Shown here: one piece after another, positions 7,649-14,706 of the stretch | Numbering within the stretch: the first letter of the stretch is position 1 | Layout of the letters: each line of letters starts with the position of its first letter | From: Flavobacteriaceae bacterium UBA7684 | GTDB taxonomy: Bacteria > Bacteroidota > Bacteroidia > Flavobacteriales > Flavobacteriaceae | NCBI GenBank assembly: GCA_002482885.1 | Contig: DLGW01000021.1 | Location: 1 to 25,569, forward strand | Direction of reading: 5' to 3' | Length of the DNA stretch: 25,569 nucleotides | Notes under the pieces: generated by a model | Told to the model about the DNA's origin: nothing | What the model saw: the letters and a program-made list of their open reading frames with translations, nothing else | The model's database searches: none | Translations under genes and position numbers: made by a program

Positions 7649-8455
7649 TTAAGCTTTATAGGAAACTCCCATATCTTCTATTGAAAATTCGTCGGTTAAC
7701 AGGTGTAATAAACGATCACGCAGGGTGATGTATTTTTCTGTTTTTACGATTTCTATTTTATTTCGTGGTCTTTTTAAATCGATATCTACTATTTCACGTA
7801 TGGTTGAAGCAGGGCCGTTATTTAAGACCACTACACGATCAGATAAAAACATAGCTTCTTCGATGTCGTGAGTAATCATAATAATGGTTTTGTCACGGTT
7901 GTTTAAATTCCACATTTTTAACAATTCTATTTGCATAGAACCTTTGGTTAAAGCATCTAAAGCTCCAAATGGCTCATCCAACAACAATACTCCTGGATTA
8001 ATGGCAAAGGCACGAGCAATCGCTACCCTTTGTTTCATCCCTCCAGATAATTGACCTGGTAATTTGTCTTTGTGTTCGTAAAGATTTACCATTCTTAGAT
8101 TTTGATCTACAATTTCATGTTTTTCAGCTTTGCTACAAGTCAGTACCGAATCTACAGCCTGAAAAATGTTTTGATGTACCGAAATCCACGGCAATAAGGA
8201 ATAATTCTGAAACACAATTCCTCGGTCGGGTCCTGGCCCTTTAATGGTTTTACCACCCAATTCAACCGAACCACCTGTAGGAATTAACATCCCTGCAATA
8301 GCATTTAATATGGTTGATTTTCCGCAGCCTGAATGTCCTATAATAGAGATGATTTCACCTTTTTTGATAGACAAATTAATATCGGTTACGGCTACGTATC
8401 TTCCCTTTGGGGTGGGGAAAGAAATTTCTAGGTCTTTTATATCTAAGTAACTCAT
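7649..8455 (-). CDS. nrtD: Nitrate/nitrite-type ABC transporter, ATP-binding protein
   Basis: A 268-residue ABC ATPase. Walker A is GHSGCGKST (40-48), the Q-loop is at about 83 (VFQNYSLLPW), the signature is LSGGMKQR (136-143), Walker B is VLLLDEP (156-162), the D-loop is ALD and the H-loop is MITHDIEEA. Sequence character is that of the NrtC/NrtD-SsuB-TauB group. It is a single-domain ATPase and lacks the C-terminal NrtA-like regulatory domain of cyanobacterial NrtC, so it should act as a homodimer. It is the last gene of the operon, 63 bases after nrtB and ahead of a terminator. Nitrate is inferred from the binding protein; related transporters carry sulfonates, cyanate or bicarbonate. Confidence 0.85.
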   Translation of the reverse strand: MSYLDIKDLEISFPTPKGRYVAVTDINLSIKKGEIISIIGHSGCGKSTILNAIAGMLIPTGGSVELGGKTIKGPGPDRGIVFQNYSLLPWISVHQNIFQAVDSVLTCSKAEKHEIVDQNLRMVNLYEHKDKLPGQLSGGMKQRVAIARAFAINPGVLLLDEPFGALDALTKGSMQIELLKMWNLNNRDKTIIMITHDIEEAMFLSDRVVVLNNGPASTIREIVDIDLKRPRNKIEIVKTEKYITLRDRLLHLLTDEFSIEDMGVSYKA

Positions 8456-8473
8456 GATTTTTTGGATTTAAAA

Positions 8474-8505
8474 ATTGAAAGATTAAATGATTGAAAGATT
8501 AAATG
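8474..8505. repeat. Perfect 16-bp tandem duplication between nrtB and nrtD
   Basis: The unit ATTGAAAGATTAAATG occurs twice back to back (8474-8489 and 8490-8505), with a partial third unit (ATT...). It fills most of the 63-base gap between two cotranscribed genes. Confidence 0.9.
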
Positions 8506-8518
8506 ATTTATTAATCAA

Positions 8519-9418
8519 CTAACTTTTATAAGCTACTTTTTGCTCGATGAATGTAAATATTCTATCGAAAAGCAATCCTACAATACCAATAATGATAATG
8601 GCAGAAATCACACGCTCTAAGCTTAAAGCATTCCAAGAATCCCAAACAAAAAATCCAATACCTGTTCCTCCGGACAACATTTCGCCAGCTACAATTACCA
8701 ACCAAGCTACACTAATACTTAAACGTAAACCAGTAATAATATGGGGTAAACTGTAGGGAAATAAGATCATAAATAAGTATCTCATTTTTGAAAACCCAAA
8801 CACCTTGGCTACGTTTTTATAATCTTGCGGTAATGAAGCAATACCAAACGAAGTATTGATTAAGGTAGACCACAAAGACGTAATAAAAACAATAAATACC
8901 GTTGCCAAACCTGTGTCTTTAAAAACCACTAATCCAATCGGGAACCAAGCTAAAGGTGAAACTGGTTTTAACAATTGTACTATGGGGTAAAATATTTGTT
9001 TGCAAAGGGTACTGGCTCCCATTAAAATTCCAATAGGAATAGCCACTACCGAACCCAAAGCAAATCCCATTAATACGGTTTTTATGGAATTGTATAATTG
9101 TAATCCAATTCCTTTATCGTTAGGTCCGTAATCATAAAACGGATCGCTTAACATTTCAATCAATACGGTTAAAGTGGCAGTTGGCCCAGGTAATTCATCG
9201 TTGGTATATTTGCTTACCAAACTCCAAAATCCTGCAAATAATAACAATCCAACACCCGATAACAATAGGGATTTTCCTTTTACTAATATATAATCTGAAA
9301 CCATTTTTAGGTTTTTATCTAGTTTATTTTCTGTGGATACAATCGTTTTTTGTATCTCTTTCTCTGCTGGAGCTTCTAAAACTTCGGCGATAGGAGCTTC
9401 TAATTCTGATGTATTCAT
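8519..9418 (-). CDS. nrtB: Nitrate/nitrite-type ABC transporter, permease
   Basis: A 299-residue inner-membrane protein of the BPD transporter family. A long charged N-terminal tail (about 40 residues, rich in Glu/Lys) precedes the first membrane segment (SLLLSGVGLLLFAGFWSLV). The core has about five more segments and the EAA loop region 'NVAKVFGFSKMRYLFMILFPYSLPHIITGLRLS', which contacts the ATPase. It pairs with the NrtA-like binding protein upstream and the NrtD-like ATPase downstream. An intervening hairpin with a T-run separates it from nrtA. The length is slightly above the usual 270-280 because of the N-terminal tail. Confidence 0.88.
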   Translation of the reverse strand: MNTSELEAPIAEVLEAPAEKEIQKTIVSTENKLDKNLKMVSDYILVKGKSLLLSGVGLLLFAGFWSLVSKYTNDELPGPTATLTVLIEMLSDPFYDYGPNDKGIGLQLYNSIKTVLMGFALGSVVAIPIGILMGASTLCKQIFYPIVQLLKPVSPLAWFPIGLVVFKDTGLATVFIVFITSLWSTLINTSFGIASLPQDYKNVAKVFGFSKMRYLFMILFPYSLPHIITGLRLSISVAWLVIVAGEMLSGGTGIGFFVWDSWNALSLERVISAIIIIGIVGLLFDRIFTFIEQKVAYKS

Positions 9419-9466
9419 AACTTTTAGTTTATTAAGTTTAATTATGCTTTATTTAATGTAAATGGT

Positions 9467-9504
9467 AAAAAACCGATTCCCTTCTCTTTCGAAAAGAGAA
9501 TCGG
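9467..9504 (-). terminator. Intra-operon hairpin with T-run between nrtA and nrtB
   Basis: On the minus strand, CCGATT-CTCTTT pairs with AAAGAG-(5-base bulge)-AATCGG and is followed directly by six T (9467-9472). It lies 10 bases after the nrtA stop and about 50 bases before the nrtB start. It looks like a partial terminator or 3'-end stabiliser that would raise binding-protein over permease levels. Confidence 0.7.
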
Positions 9505-9514
9505 ATAAAAAAAA

Positions 9515-10735
9515 TTATCTTTTAACTACTTTTAAATAAGCTGATGGATTATTAGGGTCAAATGGCGTTTTATCCATGGTTAATGAAAATGGTTTCATGT
9601 CATCAGTTGGCATTTTTATTTTCATCGCCGTAGCTACCTCTTTGTATAAATCTTGCATGATCAACTTATCTGCAATCGCTTTATAATCAGGCTCCTCAGT
9701 TAAATATCCAAATCTTACGTACTGTGCCATAGCCCAAATAGCGTGTGATTTTTTAGGAAAGTTTACCATACCACCTTTGTGGAATAACATATAATCATCG
9801 GTATAAACTTCTGTTCCCATGTTACATCCTAAGTTATAATCTCCCATTAATCTGGCTTCAATAACATCCGCAGGAGCATTTACATAAGGTGCTTTTCCGA
9901 TGATTCCTGCCGCTTGTTTACGGTTAGCTGGCACATCCAATAATCTACAAGCTTCCATTACGGCCATCATTACTTTTTTAAGATCTTCTCGACGTTTTAC
10001 ACTAAAATCTTTGTTAACTACTAACGCTTTCTCTGGATGATCTTTCCACATATCCTGAGTAGCGATCTGGGTGAATCCAACCCCTTGTTTTACGGCTACC
10101 CCTCCCCAAGGCTCTCCTACGTTATATCCATCCATGTTCCCAACTTTCATATTGGCAACCATTTGTGGTGGTGGAATGGTAATAATTTTTACCGTTTTTT
10201 GATTGATTCCCGCCAAGGACAACCAGTTACGCAACCATAAATCATGGGTTCCTCCTGGAAAAGTCATGGCAAAGGTTACTTCTTTTTCGGCTTTTAACTT
10301 AGCCGCCACTACAGGCGCCACTTTATTCATTTGTTTAAAGCCTACTTTTCCACAAAAATCTTTGGATAAAGTAATTGCTTGGCCATTTACGTTTAACATC
10401 ATAGCTATTTTCATTTCTGAACCTGCTTTTCCTCCTACTCCGGTGTAAACCGAAAACGGCATAGCATATAAGCAATGTGCGCCGTCTAGTTCGCCTGTTA
10501 AGATTTTATCACGAACATTTGCCCATGATGATTCTTTAGAAACCTCAACATCTACTCCGTATTTTTTAAACAAACCCCATTCTTTTGCCATTACAATTGG
10601 CGAACAATCGGTAAGGGGAATAAATCCTAATTTAATAGGCTCTTGCGCACTAACTTTGGTGAATCCTATCACTATTAGGGCTAACAACATCATCCTTTGA
10701 ATGATACTTGTTAAAGGTTGTGTTACATTTTTCAT
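9515..10735 (-). CDS. nrtA: NrtA/CmpA-type periplasmic substrate-binding protein
   Basis: A 406-residue exported binding protein. The signal peptide MKNVTQPLTS...GFTKVSA is cleaved about after residue 30; no lipobox Cys is present, unlike cyanobacterial lipoprotein NrtA. Family hallmarks are 'IKLGFIPLTDCSPIVMAKEWGLFKKYGVDVEV', 'SWANVRDKILTGELDGAHCLYAMPFSV', 'NGQAITLS', 'AMTFPGGTHDLWLRNWLSLAGI', and 'MDGYNVGEPWGGVAV'. NrtA binds nitrate/nitrite and CmpA binds bicarbonate; these paralogues are hard to separate by eye. With an FNR-like regulator and a porin next door, nitrate/nitrite is the better guess. The start is 30 bases after the porin stop, so it is in the same operon. Confidence 0.85.
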   Translation of the reverse strand: MKNVTQPLTSIIQRMMLLALIVIGFTKVSAQEPIKLGFIPLTDCSPIVMAKEWGLFKKYGVDVEVSKESSWANVRDKILTGELDGAHCLYAMPFSVYTGVGGKAGSEMKIAMMLNVNGQAITLSKDFCGKVGFKQMNKVAPVVAAKLKAEKEVTFAMTFPGGTHDLWLRNWLSLAGINQKTVKIITIPPPQMVANMKVGNMDGYNVGEPWGGVAVKQGVGFTQIATQDMWKDHPEKALVVNKDFSVKRREDLKKVMMAVMEACRLLDVPANRKQAAGIIGKAPYVNAPADVIEARLMGDYNLGCNMGTEVYTDDYMLFHKGGMVNFPKKSHAIWAMAQYVRFGYLTEEPDYKAIADKLIMQDLYKEVATAMKIKMPTDDMKPFSLTMDKTPFDPNNPSAYLKVVKR

Positions 10736-10765
10736 ATCTATTCTGTATTAAAATTTAGTTTCTAT

Positions 10766-12193
10766 TTATTTTTTTGCCATAAAGTTTGGCGTAATGTTTA
10801 GCATGACATAAGCCCAATGTGCGGTTAATTCAGGATTAGCTACGTTTTTAACTTGAGCGCTTGCCATAGTATTGGTTGCTTGCATGATAGAATAACCTGC
10901 TTCGATATTTACTGTTTTAGTTAAACCATATTTTACTTGGAAATCGATTTCTGTTCCTAAGTATGGCGTTCTTTCTCCGCCTGCTCCGTTAGATACTTTG
11001 TTAGCAGATTGAAATCCGTGAATATCCATTAAGAAGGTTAAGTTGTCTTTAGCATTGTATTTCACTTTAAAGAAGTAGTTTAACAATCCGTTAGCTCCGA
11101 ATCCACTAGCGGTATAGAAGTAGTCCATATGACCCCAGAATTTATGTGGTGTTCCGTATAATGGATCAAAACGGTTGTTTTCGGTAGCGGCTTTAGTACC
11201 GTCATTACCAGATAAATAATCAAAACCAGGTCCGATAAATAATTTTCTTCCTGCTTGATATGTTGCTGTTAATGAGGCTAAGTAAGCATTTTTAATGCTT
11301 AAACCATCTTTGTCATGACCGCCTTGTGCGTATAAATTACCCGTTAAATTAAACTTGCGAGTAACATTGGTATTCCAATAGAAACCGTATGTTTTTCTAC
11401 TCCAAACGTCTCTGTCAAATGTTTTAACTGCAGGATTTCCCGCTGTAGTATATTGACTAAAATTGTCGTTAAAGAATAAGAATGAAATGTCTCCAAAATG
11501 GAATTTCTTAGCCGCGTACAAAAACTGAAATGATTTATACATAGTACCAATACCATTAGTACCTGCCCCATAACCAGTAGGAACTCCATTATAAACTGTA
11601 TTTATTCCCTTTTCTGTATTTTGATTAAAAGCGACACCAGCATCCAAAGTGTATCCTTTATTAGAGAATTTAAACACCGCAGCATCATGGCGACGTCCTT
11701 GTTGCAACCAATCTAATCCACCTAATACTTTTTGATCATCATAAGCAATAGACTGGCGACCAGCTTTTAAAGAGAAATTTTGAATTTTACTTACCGTATC
11801 GTTCAAAATAACTTCTCCCCAAGCCTCGTGTAATAAAACACCATCGTTGGCATCAGTTGTAGTTCTGTTAATTGAAGAAGCATCTTGCCCCCAAACACGA
11901 ACATCTTGAATGGCAGTAAAAAATTTGTATCGGTAACCCGTATAACCAATATTTAATCGAGTTCTTTGCGAAGTAAATAATGCAGGAACAGAACCTTCTG
12001 GCGATAATGTCCCCTGACCAGATCTTAATTCGGTACGGGTTCTGAACTGACCAGTAGCCGTTAATTGAGCTTGTGCTTTAGAACCTGCTAAAACTAAAAG
12101 TAATCCATAAAAAAGTGTTTTTGTTGGATTTTTAACCAGCTGTACATTCCCTGTGGTACAGCGATTAACTAAGGATGTGGTGAAGTTTTTCAT
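10766..12193 (-). CDS. Alginate-export-family outer-membrane porin
   Basis: A 475-residue outer-membrane beta-barrel with an N-terminal signal peptide (hydrophobic TLFYGLLLVLAGSKAQA, cleavage about after residue 42; the long n-region could mean a slightly later true start). 'QFRTRTELRSGQG', 'SQRTRLNIGYTGYRYKFFTAIQDVRVWGQD', 'LHEAWGEVIL' and 'FSLKAGRQSIAYDDQKVLGGLDWLQQGRRHDAAVFKF' are typical of the alginate_exp (AlgE-like) porin family. The rest is amphipathic strands. It heads the nitrate uptake operon, 30 bases before nrtA, so it probably gives nitrate or another anion passage across the outer membrane rather than alginate. Direct evidence of substrate is lacking. Confidence 0.85.
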   Translation of the reverse strand: MKNFTTSLVNRCTTGNVQLVKNPTKTLFYGLLLVLAGSKAQAQLTATGQFRTRTELRSGQGTLSPEGSVPALFTSQRTRLNIGYTGYRYKFFTAIQDVRVWGQDASSINRTTTDANDGVLLHEAWGEVILNDTVSKIQNFSLKAGRQSIAYDDQKVLGGLDWLQQGRRHDAAVFKFSNKGYTLDAGVAFNQNTEKGINTVYNGVPTGYGAGTNGIGTMYKSFQFLYAAKKFHFGDISFLFFNDNFSQYTTAGNPAVKTFDRDVWSRKTYGFYWNTNVTRKFNLTGNLYAQGGHDKDGLSIKNAYLASLTATYQAGRKLFIGPGFDYLSGNDGTKAATENNRFDPLYGTPHKFWGHMDYFYTASGFGANGLLNYFFKVKYNAKDNLTFLMDIHGFQSANKVSNGAGGERTPYLGTEIDFQVKYGLTKTVNIEAGYSIMQATNTMASAQVKNVANPELTAHWAYVMLNITPNFMAKK

Positions 12194-12225
12194 ATTTGTA
12201 TGATATTTGATTAATTTCTACAAGC

Positions 12226-12233
12226 CAAAACTA
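12226..12233 (-). promoter_or_regulatory. Possible -7 box for the porin-nrt operon
   Basis: Reads TAGTTTTG on the minus strand (matches TAnnTTTG) and lies 32 bases before the porin ATG. It overlaps the end of the TACGTA dyad by two bases. No TTG is found at the usual -33 distance, which suggests a regulated promoter. Confidence 0.5.
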
Positions 12234-12251
12234 CGTAAGTATTTTTACGTA
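12232..12251. promoter_or_regulatory. TACGTA-N8-TACGTA dyad, probable Crp/Fnr-type operator
   Basis: Two TACGTA half sites (12232-12237 and 12246-12251) are separated by 8 bases, forming a 20-bp near-palindrome. The inner core is GTA-N8-TAC, 14 bp across, the same span as FNR sites and the same form as the cyanobacterial NtcA site. Its centre is about 48 bases from the porin ATG. Sixteen bases (TAAGTATTTTTACGTA) recur exactly, on the opposite strand, upstream of the regulator gene. Confidence 0.7.
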
Positions 12252-12384
12252 AATCTATGACAAGAAACAGTAAGAAACCGTCTTTTAATACCAATAAAAA
12301 AAACTTCAATGCAGGTTATTTTATGCTAAAAAACATAAAAACAAACAAAAACCTTTGTTTTTAAAGCATTAACAAAAGTTTAAC

Positions 12385-12398
12385 TACGTAGATACGTA
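12385..12398. promoter_or_regulatory. Second TACGTA pair (close spacing) upstream of the porin
   Basis: TACGTA at 12385-12390 and 12393-12398 are separated by only two bases and sit in the 14-of-16 palindrome from CTACGTAG to TACGTAG. It lies about 190 bases from the porin start and 79 bases past the regulator stop. Same half site, different spacing from the proximal dyad; possibly an auxiliary operator. Confidence 0.4.
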
Positions 12399-12463
12399 GC
12401 TAGGTGTTTTTTAAAAATAAAAAGTAGAAAAGCTAAAAAGTACAGAGGATGCGTATCAGCACA

Positions 12464-12505
12464 AAATCAAAGAGCCTTAAATTAAGTTTTTGTGCTCTTT
12501 GATTT
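12464..12505 (-). terminator. Hairpin over the stop codon of the regulator gene
   Basis: AAATCAAAGAGC (12464-12475) and GCTCTTTGATTT (12494-12505) are 12-bp perfect complements with an 18-base loop holding the stop codon. On the minus strand the stem ends in ATTTTGTG, a weak T-run. It could act as a terminator or protect the 3' end. Confidence 0.45.
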
Positions 12506-13184
12506 CTTTTTTAAGTAAATCCAATTGAGTAAGTCCAATTCTTTTACCTGAAGTATAAATTAAGGATTCTTTTTTTAAACTAGAAAGCACACGAATTACT
12601 TGTTCTTCGGTGGTACCTGCAAAGTCGGCGATTTCCCTGCGCGACAAGTCTAGGTTTAATAAATCATCGGTTTGTCCGAATTTTCTGTAGATATATAATA
12701 AGGTATCGATTACTCTTTCGCGAACATTCATTTGCGCAATTTTACGCACATTATTTTCGCTTTTATTCAGTTCTTCGGCATAAAACAACATCAAATCAAA
12801 AGTAAACTCTGGAACATTTTTTAATAATTCCATCATATCTTCGTTAGCAAAGTGACACAACATAGTATCTTCTAAAGCATAAGCACCTATTAAATATTTG
12901 TTAGCGGTTCCAAATCCACGAAACCCTACAATGTCGCCTTCTTTGGTTAATCGAACAATTTGTTCTTTCCCATTAATACCTGTTTTTACCGTTTTTACTT
13001 TGCCTTTATAAATAAAATATAATCCTTGAATCAGTGCTCCTTCTATAATAAACTGATGGGATTTTTTACAAACAAAACTGTTTTTCTTTTCCACATAAGT
13101 TTTCATTTTTTCTAAATGAATGTGTTTTTTAATGACGCAATTTTCATTCACACAAGATTCACAAATAGGACGAGCTTCTTTCAT
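12477..13184 (-). CDS. Crp/Fnr-family regulator with FNR-like cysteines
   Basis: I choose the ATG at 13184 (MKEARPICESC); an in-frame ATG at 13214 would add 10 residues and overlap the probable promoter. The resulting 235-residue protein has a cNMP-binding-type beta-roll (about 35-125), a dimer helix and a winged helix (LSRREIADFAGTTEEQVIRVLSSLKKESLI, about 180-210). Cys 8, 11, 16 and 110 give C-x2-C-x4-C...x93...C, very like the Fe-S ligands of E. coli FNR (C20, C23, C29, C122). The recognition helix keeps the E and R of FNR/CRP but has Ile where FNR has Ser212. It probably senses oxygen or NO and controls the adjacent nitrate uptake operon and itself. Confidence 0.85.
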   Translation of the reverse strand: MKEARPICESCVNENCVIKKHIHLEKMKTYVEKKNSFVCKKSHQFIIEGALIQGLYFIYKGKVKTVKTGINGKEQIVRLTKEGDIVGFRGFGTANKYLIGAYALEDTMLCHFANEDMMELLKNVPEFTFDLMLFYAEELNKSENNVRKIAQMNVRERVIDTLLYIYRKFGQTDDLLNLDLSRREIADFAGTTEEQVIRVLSSLKKESLIYTSGKRIGLTQLDLLKKEIKEHKNLI

Positions 13185-13211
13185 AATCTTAATCTTTAAA
13201 ATTGTTCTCGA

Positions 13212-13219
13212 CAAAAATA
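13212..13219 (-). promoter_or_regulatory. Possible -7 box for the Crp/Fnr regulator
   Basis: Reads TATTTTTG on the minus strand (matches TAnnTTTG), 27 bases before the ATG. It overlaps the shared TACGTA element in the same way as at the porin promoter, and again no -33 TTG is visible. Confidence 0.45.
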
Positions 13220-13237
13220 CGTAAAAATACTTAGTTT
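13218..13237. promoter_or_regulatory. TACGTA dyad copy upstream of the regulator gene
   Basis: TACGTAAAAATACTTA (13218-13233) is identical over 16 bases to the reverse complement of the porin-operon dyad (12236-12251). The second half site is degenerate (TTAGTT instead of TACGTA), so the core reads GTA-N8-TAG. Centred about 43 bases from the ATG at 13184; suggests autoregulation. Confidence 0.6.
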
Positions 13238-13283
13238 TAAATATCCTTTTATTTTTTAATTCACACTAAACGTTAAATTACCG

Positions 13284-13311
13284 TTGTATATTTTTGATTT
13301 TTATATATTTG
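13284..13311 (+). promoter_or_regulatory. Promoter of the lipoprotein gene
   Basis: TTG (13284-13286), then 17 bases, then TATATTTG (13304-13311), matching the Bacteroidota promoter form. The ATG is 33 bases downstream. Confidence 0.6.
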
Positions 13312-13344
13312 AGAAACAAATAATTATTGAAAACCCTAAATATC

Positions 13345-14199
13345 ATGAAAACAAAGTATCTTAAAATTGCCTCTTTAGCCTTAGTCGTGTTTTTTGTCAA
13401 TTGTAGCAAAGACGACAATCCCGCACCCGCAGATCCAATTCCAGTAGTAACTGATGCTGAAATGGAAACAGACATCAAAGCCGATTTGGCTATTGATGAA
13501 GCTTACGAACCTATTTATGCTTCTTTCCAAAGTTCTATTGCAGGAAAAGGAAATTCTATTTCAGATATAGGGCTTAAATTATCAGGCACTTGTGCTATAG
13601 AACCTGTAACCAAAGCAAATGACACATACGACGGTTTAGTTTACATTTCATTAACTTATGATTATGGAACAGCAGGCTGCACCTTAAGTAACGGTGCGAC
13701 TGTAAAAGGAATGGTTACTTTATATTACAGAGCTGACAAACCAATTGTGTTTAAATTTACCAACTATGACTACAATGGAAAAATAATTAATGGTACCGTT
13801 GCTTTTTCAAAAACAGTTTCTGGAACTAATCAAGCAAAAATAACCAATACCCAATCCTTAACAGTTAACTTCCCTGTTTTAGGCGAATTTAAAAGAGTCG
13901 GAAGCATAACTAGAACTTATGTAAAAGGATATGATACCAAAGGAGATTACACCGATGACATCTTTAATACAACTGGAAACTGGACAACTACCTTCCCAGA
14001 CAAAACCACCAATGTAGTTACCATTACCAAAGAATTAGTTACTGATTTAAGTTGCCCTATCAAAAAACACAAATCTGGAACTATTCAATTTACCAGAAAA
14101 AGTAATGTAGCTACGATTGATTTTGGTGACGGATTAGGATGTAATGTTAAATGGACCATCACCAGAAATGGCGTTTCAAAAGAAATTACCAGAGAGTAG
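13345..14199 (+). CDS. Surface-exposed lipoprotein of unknown function
   Basis: A 284-residue protein. The ATG at 13345 gives a clean lipoprotein signal (MKTKYLKIASLALVVFFVNC) with the modified Cys at position 20; a TTG at 13327 is rejected. Cys is followed by SKDD, which resembles the K-(D/E)2 lipoprotein export signal that directs flavobacterial lipoproteins to the cell surface. The mature part is rich in beta-strand, Thr and Asn, with four further Cys residues (e.g. 'SGTCAIEP', 'GTAGCTLSN', 'DLSCPIKKH', 'DGLGCNVKW') that could form two disulfides. I do not recognise the family. It is a single gene with its own promoter and a strong terminator. Confidence 0.85.
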   Translation: MKTKYLKIASLALVVFFVNCSKDDNPAPADPIPVVTDAEMETDIKADLAIDEAYEPIYASFQSSIAGKGNSISDIGLKLSGTCAIEPVTKANDTYDGLVYISLTYDYGTAGCTLSNGATVKGMVTLYYRADKPIVFKFTNYDYNGKIINGTVAFSKTVSGTNQAKITNTQSLTVNFPVLGEFKRVGSITRTYVKGYDTKGDYTDDIFNTTGNWTTTFPDKTTNVVTITKELVTDLSCPIKKHKSGTIQFTRKSNVATIDFGDGLGCNVKWTITRNGVSKEITRE

Positions 14200-14231
14200 A
14201 CATATCATAAACATTTTATAAAAACAATGAA

Positions 14232-14258
14232 AAACCCTGCAAATGCAGGGTTTTTTTT
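14232..14258 (+). terminator. Rho-independent terminator after the lipoprotein gene
   Basis: AAACCCTGCA (14232-14241) pairs perfectly with TGCAGGGTTT (14244-14253) with a 2-base spacer and runs into eight T. Confidence 0.92.
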
Positions 14259-14309
14259 ATGCCATGACTTTTCAAAAATAAATAGTTTTTAAATTTTCAG
14301 TACTTTGTA

Positions 14310-14341
14310 TTGCATAATACTAAAATAATAACATATCTTTG
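14310..14341 (+). promoter_or_regulatory. Promoter of the PadR/PspC operon
   Basis: TTG (14310-14312), 21 bases, then TATCTTTG (14334-14341), a full -7 match. The PadR ATG follows after 26 bases. PadR proteins often repress their own promoter, but no clear palindrome is seen here. Confidence 0.65.
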
Positions 14342-14367
14342 CATTGTAAACTAATAGGTAAAAAATT

Positions 14368-14706
14368 ATGAATACAGAAAACATTAAAGCCCAAATGCGT
14401 AAAGGGGTGTTGGAGTACTGTATTTTAAGTGTCATTAAAAAAGGAGATGCTTACGTGTCGGACTTGATTGACGAACTTAAAAAAGGGGAACTCATTGTAG
14501 TGGAAGGTACTTTATACCCGCTACTCACTCGCTTAAAAAACGCTGAATTTTTAACTTACCGATGGGAAGAATCGGTATCTGGCCCACCGCGCAAGTATTA
14601 TGCGCTGACTCCGAAAGGTGAATCTTTTTTAGTAGAACTATCCCAGTGTTGGGACGAATTAATCAAATCTGTAAATATCATTATTAAACCTGAAAGCCAT
14701 GAATAA
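14368..14706 (+). CDS. PadR-family transcriptional regulator
   Basis: A 112-residue PadR protein, subfamily with short C-terminus. The winged helix spans most of the chain: 'MRKGVLEYCILSVIKKGDAYVSDLIDEL' (helices 1-2), 'VVEGTLYPLLTRLKNAEFLTYRWEES' (recognition helix and wing) and 'GPPRKYYALTPKGESFL' (second wing strand). Its last 8 bases overlap the start of the PspC-domain gene (ATGAATAA), so the two are translationally coupled. This pair is frequent in Bacteroidota. PadR probably represses the operon and releases it on an unknown envelope signal. Confidence 0.92.
   Translation: MNTENIKAQMRKGVLEYCILSVIKKGDAYVSDLIDELKKGELIVVEGTLYPLLTRLKNAEFLTYRWEESVSGPPRKYYALTPKGESFLVELSQCWDELIKSVNIIIKPESHE

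Noticed and set aside
9716..9732. TACGTA with GTA-N8-TAG inside nrtA
   Set aside because: It lies in the coding sequence away from any start; the hexamer can occur by chance, and no second complete half site is present.
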